A stretch of DNA of 46,904 bases from an uncultured Collinsella sp. (GTDB taxonomy: Bacteria; Actinomycetota; Coriobacteriia; Coriobacteriales; Coriobacteriaceae). The translations under genes were made by a program, and so were the position numbers. Below the pieces are notes generated by a model. The model made no database searches, was not told the origin of the DNA, and was given only the letters and a program-made list of their open reading frames with translations. Below, piece after piece: positions 25,260 through 33,089 of the stretch. Location of the stretch: assembly GCA_902491395.1 (NCBI GenBank), contig CABUHO010000018.1, positions 1 to 46,904 of the forward strand, given 5' to 3'. Position 1 is the stretch's first letter; each line of letters opens with the position of its first letter.

Positions 25260-26300
25260 TTGGTTCGACGTGGCTCGCATCCGCGACTTTCGGTGATCCT
25301 TGTGGTAGAAGGTTCGCCCAGCTATGCGATGCGTGCGCTCGAGAGTATCCAGAACCAAGACCTCTACGATTTGCAGATTGTCGTTGTCTGTCGCGATACT
25401 GCGCCCGGTGTGCGCCATTCGCTTCAAGTTGCTGCCGACAGGGACATCCATATTGATTTGATTGACGTCGAGGACGCGACGCGCGGCGCGTGTCTTCGTG
25501 CCGGTTTTGCTGCCTCGCGCGGCTCTCAAATCATCGCCATGAACGCCGATGAGTGGTTTGCTCCGCAATCCCTTTCCAAGATGGTCGATATCGCGTGCGA
25601 TACTGCGGCAGACATAGTGTTCCCCACGGTGTCGCTCGACCGCTATGATGCACATCGAGAGCGCCATTCGCGTGTCTTGGACGCTGCCCCTCTTGCTATC
25701 GAGGGCCATTCTTCAATGGCGCGTGAGCTGGCTCAGCTAATTCCGAGCGGCTTGATTGCGCAGACTTCTGGCGTTATGTACAGCCGCTCGTTGTTCGATG
25801 CGTGCCTGTCGCATGACAAGACATATCGTACCGTTGGGTTTATGGCGTGTGCGCTTTCGCGGGCACAACGCGTGTCCGGGTGTGGTGAGGCTTGTTTCCA
25901 CGCGGTGGCGCCAAAGCTTACGGATGCTTTTGATCCCACCATGTTTGCCAGGCTTTCCGATGATGTCCGGGCTCTCGACGAGCTTACTGGTTCGCTCGAG
26001 GAGGCGGGCGATGGCGGCCAGCTGAAGGTGGCAAGTCAGAAGTTCTACTTTGCCGGCCTGGTCGCCTGCATCGAGAATTTGTGTCTGAGCCCGCATGGGG
26101 TGTCATCAATCGAGCGTTCTGCTCGTATGCGTGATATGCTCGAGGCGCCTCGAACCCGTCAGATGGCTGCAGCCCTCAAGGATGACCATCGTGGACTCGG
26201 CCTGCTGTTTGGGCCAATTGCAAGTGCAAGGCCCACACGATGCGTGATGTGTACGCATTTGGCGGCTTTTCTCAACCGCACGGGCGCCAAAACTGCCTAG
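25260..26300 (+). CDS. family 2-like glycosyltransferase, atypical
   Basis: A 346-residue protein with a GT-A/family 2 N-terminal fold: LSVILVVEG, then ALESIQNQDLYDLQIVVVC and GFAASRGSQIIAMNADEW. The usual DxD metal motif is replaced by NADEW, so catalysis is uncertain. The C-terminal 180 residues resemble nothing I can name. The TTG start follows GAGAGGACGG. It lacks a membrane helix. Possible roles are cell-wall or surface glycan synthesis, or a degenerate member. A 12-bp inverted repeat begins 9 bp after the stop. Confidence 0.65.
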   Translation: MVRRGSHPRLSVILVVEGSPSYAMRALESIQNQDLYDLQIVVVCRDTAPGVRHSLQVAADRDIHIDLIDVEDATRGACLRAGFAASRGSQIIAMNADEWFAPQSLSKMVDIACDTAADIVFPTVSLDRYDAHRERHSRVLDAAPLAIEGHSSMARELAQLIPSGLIAQTSGVMYSRSLFDACLSHDKTYRTVGFMACALSRAQRVSGCGEACFHAVAPKLTDAFDPTMFARLSDDVRALDELTGSLEEAGDGGQLKVASQKFYFAGLVACIENLCLSPHGVSSIERSARMRDMLEAPRTRQMAAALKDDHRGLGLLFGPIASARPTRCVMCTHLAAFLNRTGAKTA

Positions 26301-26308
26301 AGACGCTT

Positions 26309-26344
26309 ATTTCGAAACAAACTTGCATAGAATTGTTTCGAAAT
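26309..26344. promoter_or_regulatory. 12-bp perfect inverted repeat upstream of argR
   Basis: ATTTCGAAACAA (26309-26320) and TTGTTTCGAAAT (26333-26344) are perfect inverted repeats with a 12-bp spacer. No U-tract follows on either strand, so it resembles an operator more than a terminator. It sits 10 bp upstream of the candidate argR -35 box. Confidence 0.5.
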
Positions 26345-26353
26345 GCGTTCTTA

Positions 26354-26383
26354 TTCACAAAAGCCTTCAAATAGCGCTAAACT
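26354..26383 (+). promoter_or_regulatory. candidate argR promoter
   Basis: TTCACA (26354-26359) and TAAACT (26378-26383) at 18-bp spacing, about 50 bp before the argR ATG. TATTCAATCACTGAT just downstream loosely resembles an ARG half-box, compatible with autoregulation. Confidence 0.4.
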
Positions 26384-26433
26384 ATTCAATCACTGATTGA
26401 TTGTCTCCGCCATCTTTTGGAGTGAGGGTTTGT

Positions 26434-26871
26434 ATGGCTAAAAAACGCAATGGGCGCCAGGATGCCATCAGAGATATTGTGCGCAATAAAGACGTGCGTA
26501 CGCAACGCGTACTGGTGGATGAGCTCCGCGCCATGGGCTTTGATTGCACACAGGCGACCGTCTCTCGCGATATTGCCGATATGGGGCTTCGTAAGCTCCC
26601 TGAGGGCATCTATGTCCTGGCAGAGGACCTGCATCTGCAGCGCATGGTCTCCGAGCTCGTTACCGGCGTTCTGCGCACCGATAACCTGGTTATGATTAAA
26701 GCTCAACCCGGTACGGCCTCCGGTATTGCCGCCGCCGTTGATGCGGCTGAGCTGCCCGATGTGCTTGGCTCGCTTGCCGGCAATGACACCATTTTGGTCA
26801 TCGCTCAGACGGCTGAGGACGGCGAGCGTCTCGAGGCACTGATCAACAAGCTGAGCAACTCCCGTAAGTAG
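26434..26871 (+). CDS. argR: arginine repressor ArgR
   Basis: A 145-residue ArgR. The N-terminal winged helix includes DCTQATVSRDIADMGLRKLP, the family recognition region. The C-terminal oligomerisation/arginine-binding domain includes IKAQPGTASGIAAAVDAAELPDVLGSLAGNDTI. ATG 26434 is preceded by GGAGTGAGG; an upstream in-frame extension lacks homology. It controls arginine metabolism genes, none of which are in the window. Confidence 0.95.
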   Translation: MAKKRNGRQDAIRDIVRNKDVRTQRVLVDELRAMGFDCTQATVSRDIADMGLRKLPEGIYVLAEDLHLQRMVSELVTGVLRTDNLVMIKAQPGTASGIAAAVDAAELPDVLGSLAGNDTILVIAQTAEDGERLEALINKLSNSRK

Positions 26872-26925
26872 GCGAGGACGAAGCGTATTCACTTTGTGAC
26901 GCATAAGCTTTTATAGCGATTTGCT

Positions 26926-26960
26926 AGGGGCGCCGACGTTGGTCAGCGCCCCTTTCTGTT
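26926..26960 (+). terminator. intrinsic terminator after argR
   Basis: AGGGGCGC (26926-26933) pairs with GCGCCCCT (26946-26953), followed by TTCTGTTT. Confidence 0.75.
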
Positions 26961-26998
26961 TGCAGACATGAAGGCCGTCCTGCCAGATTGCTTTAAGT

Positions 26999-27039
26999 AA
27001 AAGGCGCCCGAGCAACGCGTGCTGCTCGGGCGCCTTTTT
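26999..27039. terminator. bidirectional terminator between argR and the penicillin-binding protein
   Basis: A 16-bp perfect stem (26999-27014 with 27023-27038), AAAAGGCGCCCGAGCA and its complement, around an 8-nt loop, flanked by A and T runs. It works for the minus-strand penicillin-binding protein gene and can also stop plus-strand transcripts. Confidence 0.92.
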
Positions 27040-27058
27040 GGACGAAGCTTGATGTCTC

Positions 27059-29266
27059 CTAGCCCACCGTATCGTCGGGCGTGGGCGTGGGCGTGGGGTC
27101 GGGCGTGGGCGTGGGCGTGGGGTCGGGAGTGGGCGTAGGCGTGGGTGTGCCGCCATCGCCGCCGGTCGAGCCGCCAGTTGAGCCACCGGTAGAGCCGCCC
27201 GTCGTGCCGGTGCCGCCGGTGGTTTCGGTGGTCGTTGTGGTCGTCGTCGTGGTCGTTGTAGTGGTTTCCTCTTCGTCCTTGTCTTTGTCCTCGTTGTTCT
27301 CCGTCTTCTTGGTGTTGTTGGTGCCGTAGAACTTCCAGACGCTGTTGTTCTTGTACGTAGGCGCCGTTCCGGTCGCAAACTCCTCGCGCTCGGTGCCGGC
27401 GAGGACGGTGTTCATAAACCGCTTGAAGACGGGCAGGTTGGTGCTATCGCCCAGCAGGTCCGTGCCGTACTTTTGGATGGGAATCTCACCCGCGGAATAA
27501 CCGGTCCACAGGGCGCATGCCAGCTGCGGGGTGTAGCCGCAGAACCACAGGTTGGTGGTGTTGTCGGTGGTGCCCGTCTTGCCGGCATAGGGCTGGTTGA
27601 CGCTCAGGGCGCCGGCAGCACCCGTACCGCTGCCCTGCATGACGCCGGACAGAACATCGGTGACCGCGGCGGCCTCGCCCTCGGTAAGCACCTGTGAGGG
27701 ATTGTCGGTGTGCTGGTACAGCACCGAACCGGTACGAGAGTCAATCTCGGTGATGGCGATCGGCTGGCGATAGTAGCCGCCGTTGGCAAACGTCGCGTAG
27801 GCGGCGGCCATCTCGAGCGGCGAGATCGAGCCGGTGCCGAGCGTCATGACGGGAACGTCCTCGATGTTGTCCTTGGCGGGGTCGATGCCGAGTTTTTTGA
27901 CGAGCGAGATGATCTTGCTGTTGCCGACGGCTTCCGCCACCTGGATGTAGCCGGTGTTGGAGGAGTATGCCGTCGCCTGCTTAAGCGTGATGTTGCCATA
28001 GCTCTGGTTGGCGTAGTTTTGGACCTCGGTCGTGGTGCCCTTGGCCTTGAGCGGCGAGTTGCAGTTGAGGGTGACGTTGGGGTTCATGCCGTTTTGGATG
28101 GCAGTTGCCAGCGTAAAGGCCTTAAAGGTGGAGCCGACGGGACGCTTGGCCGTGGCATGGTTTACGTGGTTCTCGTCGGCGTTGTAGTCGTAGCCGCCCA
28201 CCATGCACTTGATGTAGCCGGTCTTGGGGTCGACGACGACCATGCCCATGTCCAGGCCGTCGAGCGAGAGCGTATCCAACTGCTCGCGTACGGCATTCTC
28301 AGCCACCTGCTGCATCGTGGGATCGATGGTGGTCTTGACGGTCAGGCCGCCCTTAAAGAGCACGTCGGTCGAGAACTCCTGCTCCAGCAGCTGCTTCACA
28401 TAGGAGACAAAATAGGGCTGTGAGTACACGTCGACGCCGCTGCCCGAAATCTCGGTCACGTTAAGGGTGATGGGCTCGGCCTGCGCGGCATCGTGCTCCT
28501 CTTGCGTGATGTGGCCCAGGCGCAGCATGTTGTCGAGGACCTTGTTGCGACGGGACAGCGCCAGGTCGGGATTGACCGTGGGGTCGTACTGCGAAGGCGA
28601 GTTGGGAAGGCCGATGAGCAGCGCGGCCTCGCTGAGGGTGAGGTCGGCGGCGCTCTTGGACAGATAGGTCTCGGCCGCGGCCTCGATGCCGTAGGCGCCG
28701 TGGCCGTAATAGATGGTGTTGAGGTACATCATGAGGATCTCGTCTTTGGAGTACATGTCCTCCATCTTGATGGCGATGTAGGCCTCGCGCACCTTACGCT
28801 CAATGGTCGAGTCGAACTGCTCCTCCTGCAGGATGGTGTTGCGCACCAGCTGCTGGGTGATAGTCGAGGCGCCTTCGTGCCCGCCGCCGAGGGTTGCCAC
28901 CGCAGCACGTGCGATACCCCACAGGTCGATACCGCCGTGCTCGTAGAAGCGCTCGTCCTCGACGTCAACGGTGCCTTGCAGCACGTAGGGGGAGACCTCG
29001 TCCTTGGTGATGGACTTGCGGTTTTGCGTGTAGAAGCTCGCGATCTTGTTGCCGTTGCAGTCGACGATCTCGGTGGGCTCGCTCACCAGATACGCGTTGG
29101 CGTCGGTGTAGTCGGGCAGATCGGACAGCCAGCGGTTGACGTTGCCGACCATGCCGATGCCAAACGCCACGCCCGCAATCAGCAGAAAGCCCAAAAACGA
29201 GAGCAGGATTATGGGCAGGGCGTGCGTCTTTGAACGGCTGTGTCCCTGTCGTTGGCGAGGACCCAT
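27059..29266 (-). CDS. class A penicillin-binding protein (transglycosylase/transpeptidase)
   Basis: A 735-residue bifunctional peptidoglycan synthase. After a short basic tail, a membrane anchor spans about residues 15-40. The GT51 domain has VEDERFYEHGG (catalytic Glu near 103) and GASTITQQLVRN. The transpeptidase domain has the STFK motif (Ser near 379), SSN (near 435) and KTGTT (Lys near 563). The C-terminus is low complexity: a run of 13 threonines within an E/T-rich stretch, Gly/Thr/Ser repeats and PTPTPTPD repeats. ATG 29266 has GGAGGT six bases upstream; a 41-residue in-frame extension does not. Confidence 0.95.
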   Translation of the reverse strand: MGPRQRQGHSRSKTHALPIILLSFLGFLLIAGVAFGIGMVGNVNRWLSDLPDYTDANAYLVSEPTEIVDCNGNKIASFYTQNRKSITKDEVSPYVLQGTVDVEDERFYEHGGIDLWGIARAAVATLGGGHEGASTITQQLVRNTILQEEQFDSTIERKVREAYIAIKMEDMYSKDEILMMYLNTIYYGHGAYGIEAAAETYLSKSAADLTLSEAALLIGLPNSPSQYDPTVNPDLALSRRNKVLDNMLRLGHITQEEHDAAQAEPITLNVTEISGSGVDVYSQPYFVSYVKQLLEQEFSTDVLFKGGLTVKTTIDPTMQQVAENAVREQLDTLSLDGLDMGMVVVDPKTGYIKCMVGGYDYNADENHVNHATAKRPVGSTFKAFTLATAIQNGMNPNVTLNCNSPLKAKGTTTEVQNYANQSYGNITLKQATAYSSNTGYIQVAEAVGNSKIISLVKKLGIDPAKDNIEDVPVMTLGTGSISPLEMAAAYATFANGGYYRQPIAITEIDSRTGSVLYQHTDNPSQVLTEGEAAAVTDVLSGVMQGSGTGAAGALSVNQPYAGKTGTTDNTTNLWFCGYTPQLACALWTGYSAGEIPIQKYGTDLLGDSTNLPVFKRFMNTVLAGTEREEFATGTAPTYKNNSVWKFYGTNNTKKTENNEDKDKDEEETTTTTTTTTTTTTETTGGTGTTGGSTGGSTGGSTGGDGGTPTPTPTPDPTPTPTPDPTPTPTPDDTVG

Positions 29267-29428
29267 ATATTGACCTCCAGGTATGTCGTGCCGGACGGTG
29301 GATGTGCCGTCGGGGCAGGATGGACATAAGTTATTACACGATAAACCAAACGGGGCGCGCGAGGCCTCGTGTATGCTGGAAGACGGCATTTTTCAGAGTG
29401 AATGCATACCTTGGTAAGGAGTTTGTCG

Positions 29429-31387
29429 ATGGCGATTCGGACGATGGGGCCGAGCGGACAATACGAGACTGGATTGGATGCTGCCGGTGCGGCGCTGCCC
29501 GAGCTGCTGGCGCCGGCGGGCGGACTCGACCAGATGCTTGCGGCCACCGCCGCGGGCGCCGATGCCATCTATGCGGGGTTGGGCGGCTTTAACGCCCGTG
29601 TGAGTGCACACGGTTTTACCGACGACGAGTTTGCGCGCGGTTGTGCCGTGGCGCATGCCCATGGCGTGCGTGTGTACGTGACGCTCAACGTGTTCGTGCT
29701 TGACGATGAGTTGTCCGACGCGGTGTCGTTGGGAGCTCATGCACTGAAGCTGGGTGCCGATGCTCTGATTGTCGCCGATGCCGGGCTGGCTTGTGCACTG
29801 CGCGCGGCGATTCCCGGGGTCGAGATTCACCTGTCCACGCAGGCGGGCGTTCATAGCGAAGGCGCCGTGCGGCTTGCCGCCGATGAGCTGGGGGTCGAGC
29901 GCGTGACAACGGCACGCGAGCTGACGGTCGACGAGATTGCGGCGCTCTGTGTCACGGGCGTGCCCATCGAGGTATTCTGCCACGGCGCGATTTGCATCGG
30001 CTATTCGGGGGCGTGCGAGTTTTCGGCCCTGCGGCGTGGACGATCGGCGATGCGCGGCGACTGTACACAGCCGTGCCGCCTGGCGTATGGCCTGGTGGAC
30101 GAGGCGGGGCAGAGCGTTGTCGCCGTCGAGGGAGATCGCCTGCTGTGCCCGCGCGACTATCTGGGTATTGCGCATCTGCCCGAGCTTGTAGACGCCGGCG
30201 TGGCGTCGCTCAAGATCGAGGGGCGCATGAAGAACCCCGATTACGTATTCAACGTGGTGCGGGTGTGGCGCCGGGCACTCGATATGCTGTGCGACGGCGC
30301 GTGGGACCCCGGTGCCGTGGAAGAGCTTGAACGCGAGCTGGGAAGGTCGTTTAACCGTGGGTTTACCGATGCGTACCTGCGAGGGCGTTCGGGTGCCGAG
30401 CTGATGAGCTTTGAGCGCGCAATTAACCAGGGCGTGCGCGTGGGGCGCTTGGTCGCTGTGGGCCACGAAGAGGTGACCGTTGAGCTCGACGCCGCCGTGG
30501 CGGCGGGTGACACGCTCGAGATTCGGTTCTATCCGGGCGTCGACGCGCGTCCCGATGTACCCAAGCGCTGGCCGCAGGTGCTCTGCCCGGTGGATGCCGC
30601 AGCGGGGAAGCGCGTCGTCGTGCATTGCAAGCGTAAGGTGGACACGGGCTGCGAGGTATACCTGATTCGCAGCGCCGGCGTGTTGGATCAGACAGCGGCG
30701 GTGTTGGAGCGCATGCGGGCCGAGGCGGATGCGATCGCGCCCGTTGCGCGTGCCGTTGAGGTGCTGCCCTTTGAGGACGTTGCGGTGGATGGCGGCGCGC
30801 CGACGGAGTTGGTGGAACGCGCGGTTCCCGCTCGCATGGTTTTTGCTTGGCAGCTGATGGATGCCGACCCGCGCGGAGAACTTGATTTGTCCGACGCCGT
30901 TGTGGTGCTGGACGAGGTGTGCCGCACGGGTGACGCTGACCGGACCCGCTCACTGATGCAGCGTGCCGGGCGCGTCGTCTGCCGCAACCTGGGACAGGTG
31001 GTGATCGCTCGCGAGCTGGGCGTGACGTTTGACGTGGCGGCGCCGGTGTTCTGCGCGAATCGGGTCACGCTTACCTGGCTGCGCGGACTCGGGGCGGGGC
31101 GGGTGTACTTGTCGGCCGAGTTGCTCGGCAATGATGCGGAGCGTATTGCCGAGCTTGCCGCTTGTCCCGGTGTCTTGGGGCCTGTCGATGCCGACCGTCC
31201 CGAGCTCATGGTGTGCGAGCACTGCTTGCTGACTGTCGAGGGCGCCTGCGCCACGGATACAACGGGGCAGGTTCGTTGCCGTGACTGCTCGCGCCGTCAG
31301 CAGGCGCGCTTTTTGGTCGAACGTGACGGCACGCGTTTGCCGGTCGTTATCGACGCGTGCGGCAGGACGAGGATTTTCCTGTCGTAG
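29429..31387 (+). CDS. U32 peptidase-family protein (RlhA/TrhP-type RNA hydroxylation factor)
   Basis: A 652-residue U32-family protein. It begins LPELLAPAGGLDQMLAATAAGADAIY and carries the signature EVFCHGAICIGYSGACEFS followed by GDCTQPCR, whose cysteines fit an iron-sulfur site. SLKIEGRMKNPDYV is another family block. A second C-terminal region (about 440-652) contains two CxxC-type pairs (CEHC, CRDC). Characterised E. coli relatives hydroxylate 23S rRNA or tRNA uridine rather than acting as peptidases. AAGGAG precedes ATG 29429. It is divergent from the penicillin-binding protein gene. Confidence 0.88.
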   Translation: MAIRTMGPSGQYETGLDAAGAALPELLAPAGGLDQMLAATAAGADAIYAGLGGFNARVSAHGFTDDEFARGCAVAHAHGVRVYVTLNVFVLDDELSDAVSLGAHALKLGADALIVADAGLACALRAAIPGVEIHLSTQAGVHSEGAVRLAADELGVERVTTARELTVDEIAALCVTGVPIEVFCHGAICIGYSGACEFSALRRGRSAMRGDCTQPCRLAYGLVDEAGQSVVAVEGDRLLCPRDYLGIAHLPELVDAGVASLKIEGRMKNPDYVFNVVRVWRRALDMLCDGAWDPGAVEELERELGRSFNRGFTDAYLRGRSGAELMSFERAINQGVRVGRLVAVGHEEVTVELDAAVAAGDTLEIRFYPGVDARPDVPKRWPQVLCPVDAAAGKRVVVHCKRKVDTGCEVYLIRSAGVLDQTAAVLERMRAEADAIAPVARAVEVLPFEDVAVDGGAPTELVERAVPARMVFAWQLMDADPRGELDLSDAVVVLDEVCRTGDADRTRSLMQRAGRVVCRNLGQVVIARELGVTFDVAAPVFCANRVTLTWLRGLGAGRVYLSAELLGNDAERIAELAACPGVLGPVDADRPELMVCEHCLLTVEGACATDTTGQVRCRDCSRRQQARFLVERDGTRLPVVIDACGRTRIFLS

Positions 31388-31484
31388 GTGTTCGGCCGCG
31401 CCGTTTTGGTTATCATAAGAGAGTTTATGAACTTCCAGCACCGCCGTATCCGGTGAGGGTGCTATAGCAAAAGGAGGATACCCA

Positions 31485-32696
31485 ATGCTGTCTGTTGACG
31501 AGCAAATGCGTATCATCACCTCGGGTGCAGCGCAGATCGTCCCCGAGGCCGACCTTCGCAAGAAGCTTGAGAAGGGCGAGCCCCTCAACATCAAGCTCGG
31601 CGTCGATCCCACCAGCCCCGACCTGCACCTGGGCCATGCCGTGCCCCTGCGCAAGATGCGTCAGTTCCAGGACCTGGGTCACAACGTCACCCTCATCATC
31701 GGCAACGGCACCGCGCTGATCGGCGACCCCTCGGGCAAGAACTCCACGCGTCCGCAGCTTTCGCAGGAGCAGATCGAGGCCAACGCCGAGACCTACGTGA
31801 GCCAGGCCATGAAGATCCTGGATCCCGAGAAGACCACCATCGTGCACAACGGCGACTGGATCCTTTCGATGGACCTGGCCGGCCTGCTGCAGGTGTGCTC
31901 CAAGTTCACCGTTGCCCGCATCCTCGAGCGCGATGACTTTACCAAGCGCTACCAGTCTCAGACGCCGATCGCCCTGCACGAGTTCCTGTACCCCGTGATG
32001 CAGGCCTTCGACTCCGTGCAGATCAAGGCCGACGTCGAGATGGGCGGCACCGACCAGCTCTTCAACCTGCTCGCCGGCCGCGAGCTTATGGAGAAGATGG
32101 GCATGGAACCGCAGGTCGCGCTCACCATGCCGCTGCTCGAGGGCACCGATGGCGTCCGTAAGATGTCCAAGTCCTACGGTAACTACATCGGCCTGACCGA
32201 TGCTCCCAAGGATATGTTCGGCAAGACCATGTCCATCCCCGACGAGATGATCGGCAAGTACTACCGCCTGGCGAGCTCGCTCACCCCGGCCGAGGTCGAT
32301 AAGATCGATGCCGCCCTGGCCGATGGTTCTGCCGACCCCTACGAGCTCAAGCGCGCTCTGGGCCGCGACCTGTGCGATACCTACCACGGCGCCGGCGCCG
32401 GCGACGAGGCCCAGGCCGAGTTCGACCGTGTGTTCAAGGAGGGCCAGCTTGCCGACTTCCCCGAGAAGCACGTTGAGCTGACCGTCAACGACGAGGGCCA
32501 GATTTACCTCGCCGGCCTGCTCAAGGACCTGGGCCTTTCGGCCAGTGCCGGTCAGGCCCGCCGCGACATCGACGGCGGCGGCGTCAAGATTAACGGCGAG
32601 GCGGTGGCTCCCAAGAGCTACAACATCGACCCGAGCGCCCTCAAGCTGGGCGACACCCTCTCCGTGGGCAAGCGCAAGGGCTTCAAGTTGGTTTAG
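31485..32696 (+). CDS. tyrS: tyrosyl-tRNA synthetase
   Basis: A 403-residue class I TyrRS. The HIGH motif appears as HLGH (48-51) and the second motif as KMSKS (226-230). A C-terminal S4 RNA-binding domain (about 340-400) includes LSASAGQARRDIDGGGVKIN. AAAGGAGG precedes the ATG. The 97-bp upstream gap shows no T-box-like structure. Two large hairpins follow the stop codon. Confidence 0.96.
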   Translation: MLSVDEQMRIITSGAAQIVPEADLRKKLEKGEPLNIKLGVDPTSPDLHLGHAVPLRKMRQFQDLGHNVTLIIGNGTALIGDPSGKNSTRPQLSQEQIEANAETYVSQAMKILDPEKTTIVHNGDWILSMDLAGLLQVCSKFTVARILERDDFTKRYQSQTPIALHEFLYPVMQAFDSVQIKADVEMGGTDQLFNLLAGRELMEKMGMEPQVALTMPLLEGTDGVRKMSKSYGNYIGLTDAPKDMFGKTMSIPDEMIGKYYRLASSLTPAEVDKIDAALADGSADPYELKRALGRDLCDTYHGAGAGDEAQAEFDRVFKEGQLADFPEKHVELTVNDEGQIYLAGLLKDLGLSASAGQARRDIDGGGVKINGEAVAPKSYNIDPSALKLGDTLSVGKRKGFKLV

Positions 32697-32722
32697 TTAC
32701 GCGGTTTTACCAAACCGCGTAA
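32697..32722 (+). other. perfect 11-bp hairpin directly after tyrS
   Basis: TTACGCGGTTT (32697-32707) and AAACCGCGTAA (32712-32722) form a perfect stem with loop TACC, starting at the base after the tyrS stop. No U-tract follows, so it may be an mRNA 3'-end or processing hairpin. Confidence 0.6.
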
Positions 32723-32736
32723 CCGGTTGACGCTGC

Positions 32737-32835
32737 AAACCCGTCAGAGCGGCAATCTGCCTTTCAACTTCGGCGGCATGACCAGAAGGTCAATGCCGCC
32801 TCGTTTCAAGGCACCTTGCTCGCTCTGGCGGGTTT
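32737..32835. repeat. 99-nt near-palindromic element
   Basis: Arms 32737-32783 and 32788-32835 are complementary over nearly 47 bp with scattered mismatches and small bulges, around an AGAA loop. The outer blocks are AAACCCG-N-CAGAGCG and its partner; the inner blocks are GGCGGCAT and ATGCCGCC. It could be a mobile non-coding element or an RNA hairpin. No coding frame runs through it. Confidence 0.8.
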
Positions 32836-32886
32836 TCGCTGTCGTTGCCAAGACATCGGCGCTTCCGTTGTTGTAGGTGGCAGTTA

Positions 32887-32928
32887 GGGACGTTCCTTTT
32901 GTGCCGGCACTTTGGGACACTCCTTGTC
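32887..32928 (+). repeat. GGGGACGTTC-type extragenic repeat, copy A
   Basis: Shares GGACGTTCCTTTT, TGCCG, GGGACA and TCCTTG blocks with the copy at 35922 at the same spacing. Confidence 0.75.
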
Positions 32929-32929
32929 A

Positions 32930-32962
32930 TTGGTACAAAGCAACCTGTCTCCATTGCGCCAA
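32930..32962. repeat. 33-nt TTGGT...CCAA repeat, copy 1
   Basis: TTGGTAC opens and GCGCCAA closes a 33-nt unit with core CAACCTGTC. A same-length relative is at 39544. It abuts copy A of the GGGGACGTTC repeat. Confidence 0.65.
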
Positions 32963-33089
32963 GCGGCGTGTGCCGTTAAGCGGAGGGGGTGTATTCCCGA
33001 CCCATCGTTTGGGCATACAATGGCTATTGGCTTGCTGCGGTGAAGGTCTGTCCGCTCCGCAGCTGTTTTCTACGGTTAAAGGAGTATGT

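Noticed and set aside
27081..27329. 82-codon Gly/Val-rich plus-strand frame
   Set aside because: It is the complement of the threonine/proline repeat tail of the penicillin-binding protein.
31388..31484. T-box riboswitch before tyrS
   Set aside because: The gap is only 97 bp and shows no specifier stem, T-box sequence or terminator/antiterminator pair.
32877..33089. N-terminal extension of adenine deaminase
   Set aside because: The added 71 residues are encoded by dispersed repeat sequence, and a strong ribosome site precedes the ATG at 33090.
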